In this document: piece by piece, positions 5,048-5,757 of the stretch
Layout: each line of letters starts with the position of its first letter
Numbering within the stretch: position 1 is the stretch's first letter
Assembly: GCA_017555325.1 (NCBI GenBank)
Contig: JAFZGR010000071.1
Span: 1-5,757, forward strand
Reading direction: 5' to 3'
From: Alphaproteobacteria bacterium
GTDB lineage: Bacteria > Pseudomonadota > Alphaproteobacteria > CAAHEQ01 > UBA3637
DNA length: 5,757 bases
Made by a program: the position numbers and the translations under genes
The notes under the pieces: model-generated
Told to the model about the DNA's origin: nothing
Seen by the model: the letters and a program-made list of their open reading frames with translations, nothing else
Database searches by the model: none

Positions 5048-5746
5048 TTATCCATTTGAAACGGATTTACCCATTTGAGAATAACCATATGCGGTTGTTG
5101 CCGTATTTAAAGCACCACCCAATACGCTCAACATATTGTTTAGACTTTGCTGTTTTGCCGCTGCCTGTTGTTGTGCAACACCTTGTTGAACAGCATAGAT
5201 GTTTGCTTGATTTTGATACCCCATTGGGCTATTTTGCAAGAGTGCATTCATCTGATTAATTGCCGTTTGATAAGCCGTATTTGTAAAATTACCGGCTGCA
5301 ATGGCATCATTTAGGGATTGCGTATAAGCATCCTGACCTGCCATAACACTCTTGTAAGTCGCTTGATTAATGGCATCATTTTGTTCTTGCATTAAATTAT
5401 TAACGGCCGTTTGGTATGCCTGTGAACCAACCGACAATCCCTGATTAGCCAATCGGGTTTCCAAATCAGCCATTTGTTGTTGATGTTGCGGGGTTAAGCG
5501 ATCCATATATGATTGATATGTTGCATTTTCCATCCGCTGACGGGCTTCATCAGAAGCCGAAACGGCAGAAACCAGCCCTTGATTAGATAAATCAGAAGCC
5601 AACTGATACGCTTCCTGAGCCATTAAGTTGTTTGTTTTATCGGCTGTTGACGTATCATAAGACTTTAAATAAGATAAATAATTCTCTCCGGCAGAGGTAT
5701 CAACTTTAACATTTGTACCTAAAATCTTGGGTGGGATTATTATCAT
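5048..5746 (-). CDS. Gln/Ala/Asn-rich helical phage protein, probable virion or ejection-type component
   Basis: 232 residues from the ATG at 5746. The frame stays open to the window edge and the 11 bases upstream show no ribosome binding site, so the true start may lie outside and the gene could be 5'-partial. The protein is almost wholly helical, with no Cys, no Trp and no signal peptide. Residues 95-112 (LETRLANQGLSVGSQAYQ) match a pattern I recall from proteins of short-tailed phages near tail and ejection genes, LxxxLANQGLxxGSxAY. Related copies recur within the protein: LSNQGL at 53 and LANQGL at 99, NATYQSYM at 74 and QATYKSVM at 128, AYQTA at 110 and at 158. The C-terminal part (about 200-225) is Gly/Ala-rich and mildly hydrophobic. 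It heads the visible late run. The family link is from memory, and the function is not established. Confidence 0.8.
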   Translation of the reverse strand: MIIIPPKILGTNVKVDTSAGENYLSYLKSYDTSTADKTNNLMAQEAYQLASDLSNQGLVSAVSASDEARQRMENATYQSYMDRLTPQHQQQMADLETRLANQGLSVGSQAYQTAVNNLMQEQNDAINQATYKSVMAGQDAYTQSLNDAIAAGNFTNTAYQTAINQMNALLQNSPMGYQNQANIYAVQQGVAQQQAAAKQQSLNNMLSVLGGALNTATTAYGYSQMGKSVSNG

Positions 5747-5757
5747 GATAATTTTAA

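Overview
The window looks like the late end of a tailed-phage or prophage genome, next to the 3' end of an unrelated-looking gene. Every recognisable phage gene is on the minus strand and is read from right to left. Two proteins give firm anchors: a complete terminase large subunit and a T4-type (GH24) lysozyme. The base composition is AT-rich, genes use the standard bacterial code, and nearly every start has a good AGGAG-type ribosome binding site. The terminase sequence and the Cys-rich left-hand protein recall what I know from low-GC, host-associated Alphaproteobacteria. That host guess comes from memory and is weak.

Right to left: (1) 5746-5048, a Gln/Ala/Asn-rich helical protein with internal repeats, probably virion-associated, whose frame stays open to the window edge. 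(2) An AT-rich spacer, 4903-5047. (3) 4902-3640, a 420-residue Ser/Asn/Met-rich protein of unknown function. (4) A hairpin at 3591-3620. (5) A tightly packed lysis and packaging run: a 96-residue single-span membrane protein with two closely spaced starts, the endolysin overlapping it, a 46-residue membrane protein, a probable small terminase, and the large terminase ending at 747.

Lysis genes followed directly by the terminase genes at the end of the late unit resembles the order in T7-like podoviruses, but this TerL is of the PBSX/Terminase_3 type and not the T7 type. The inferred working model is that endolysin cuts the peptidoglycan after a holin opens the membrane, while the last two genes make the DNA-packaging motor. 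Portal and capsid genes are not in the window and would lie beyond the right edge.

The left 619 bases hold the 3' end of a plus-strand gene for a probably exported Cys-rich protein. It converges on terL across a 127-base gap holding a strong, probably bidirectional terminator and a perfect 14-bp palindrome. Whether this gene is host, phage cargo or a phage adhesin cannot be settled here.

The points most worth a second look are the dual-start holin candidate, the 46-residue membrane protein, and the repeat-rich small terminase candidate, which lacks an obvious DNA-binding domain and carries two sets of mutually exclusive hairpins.
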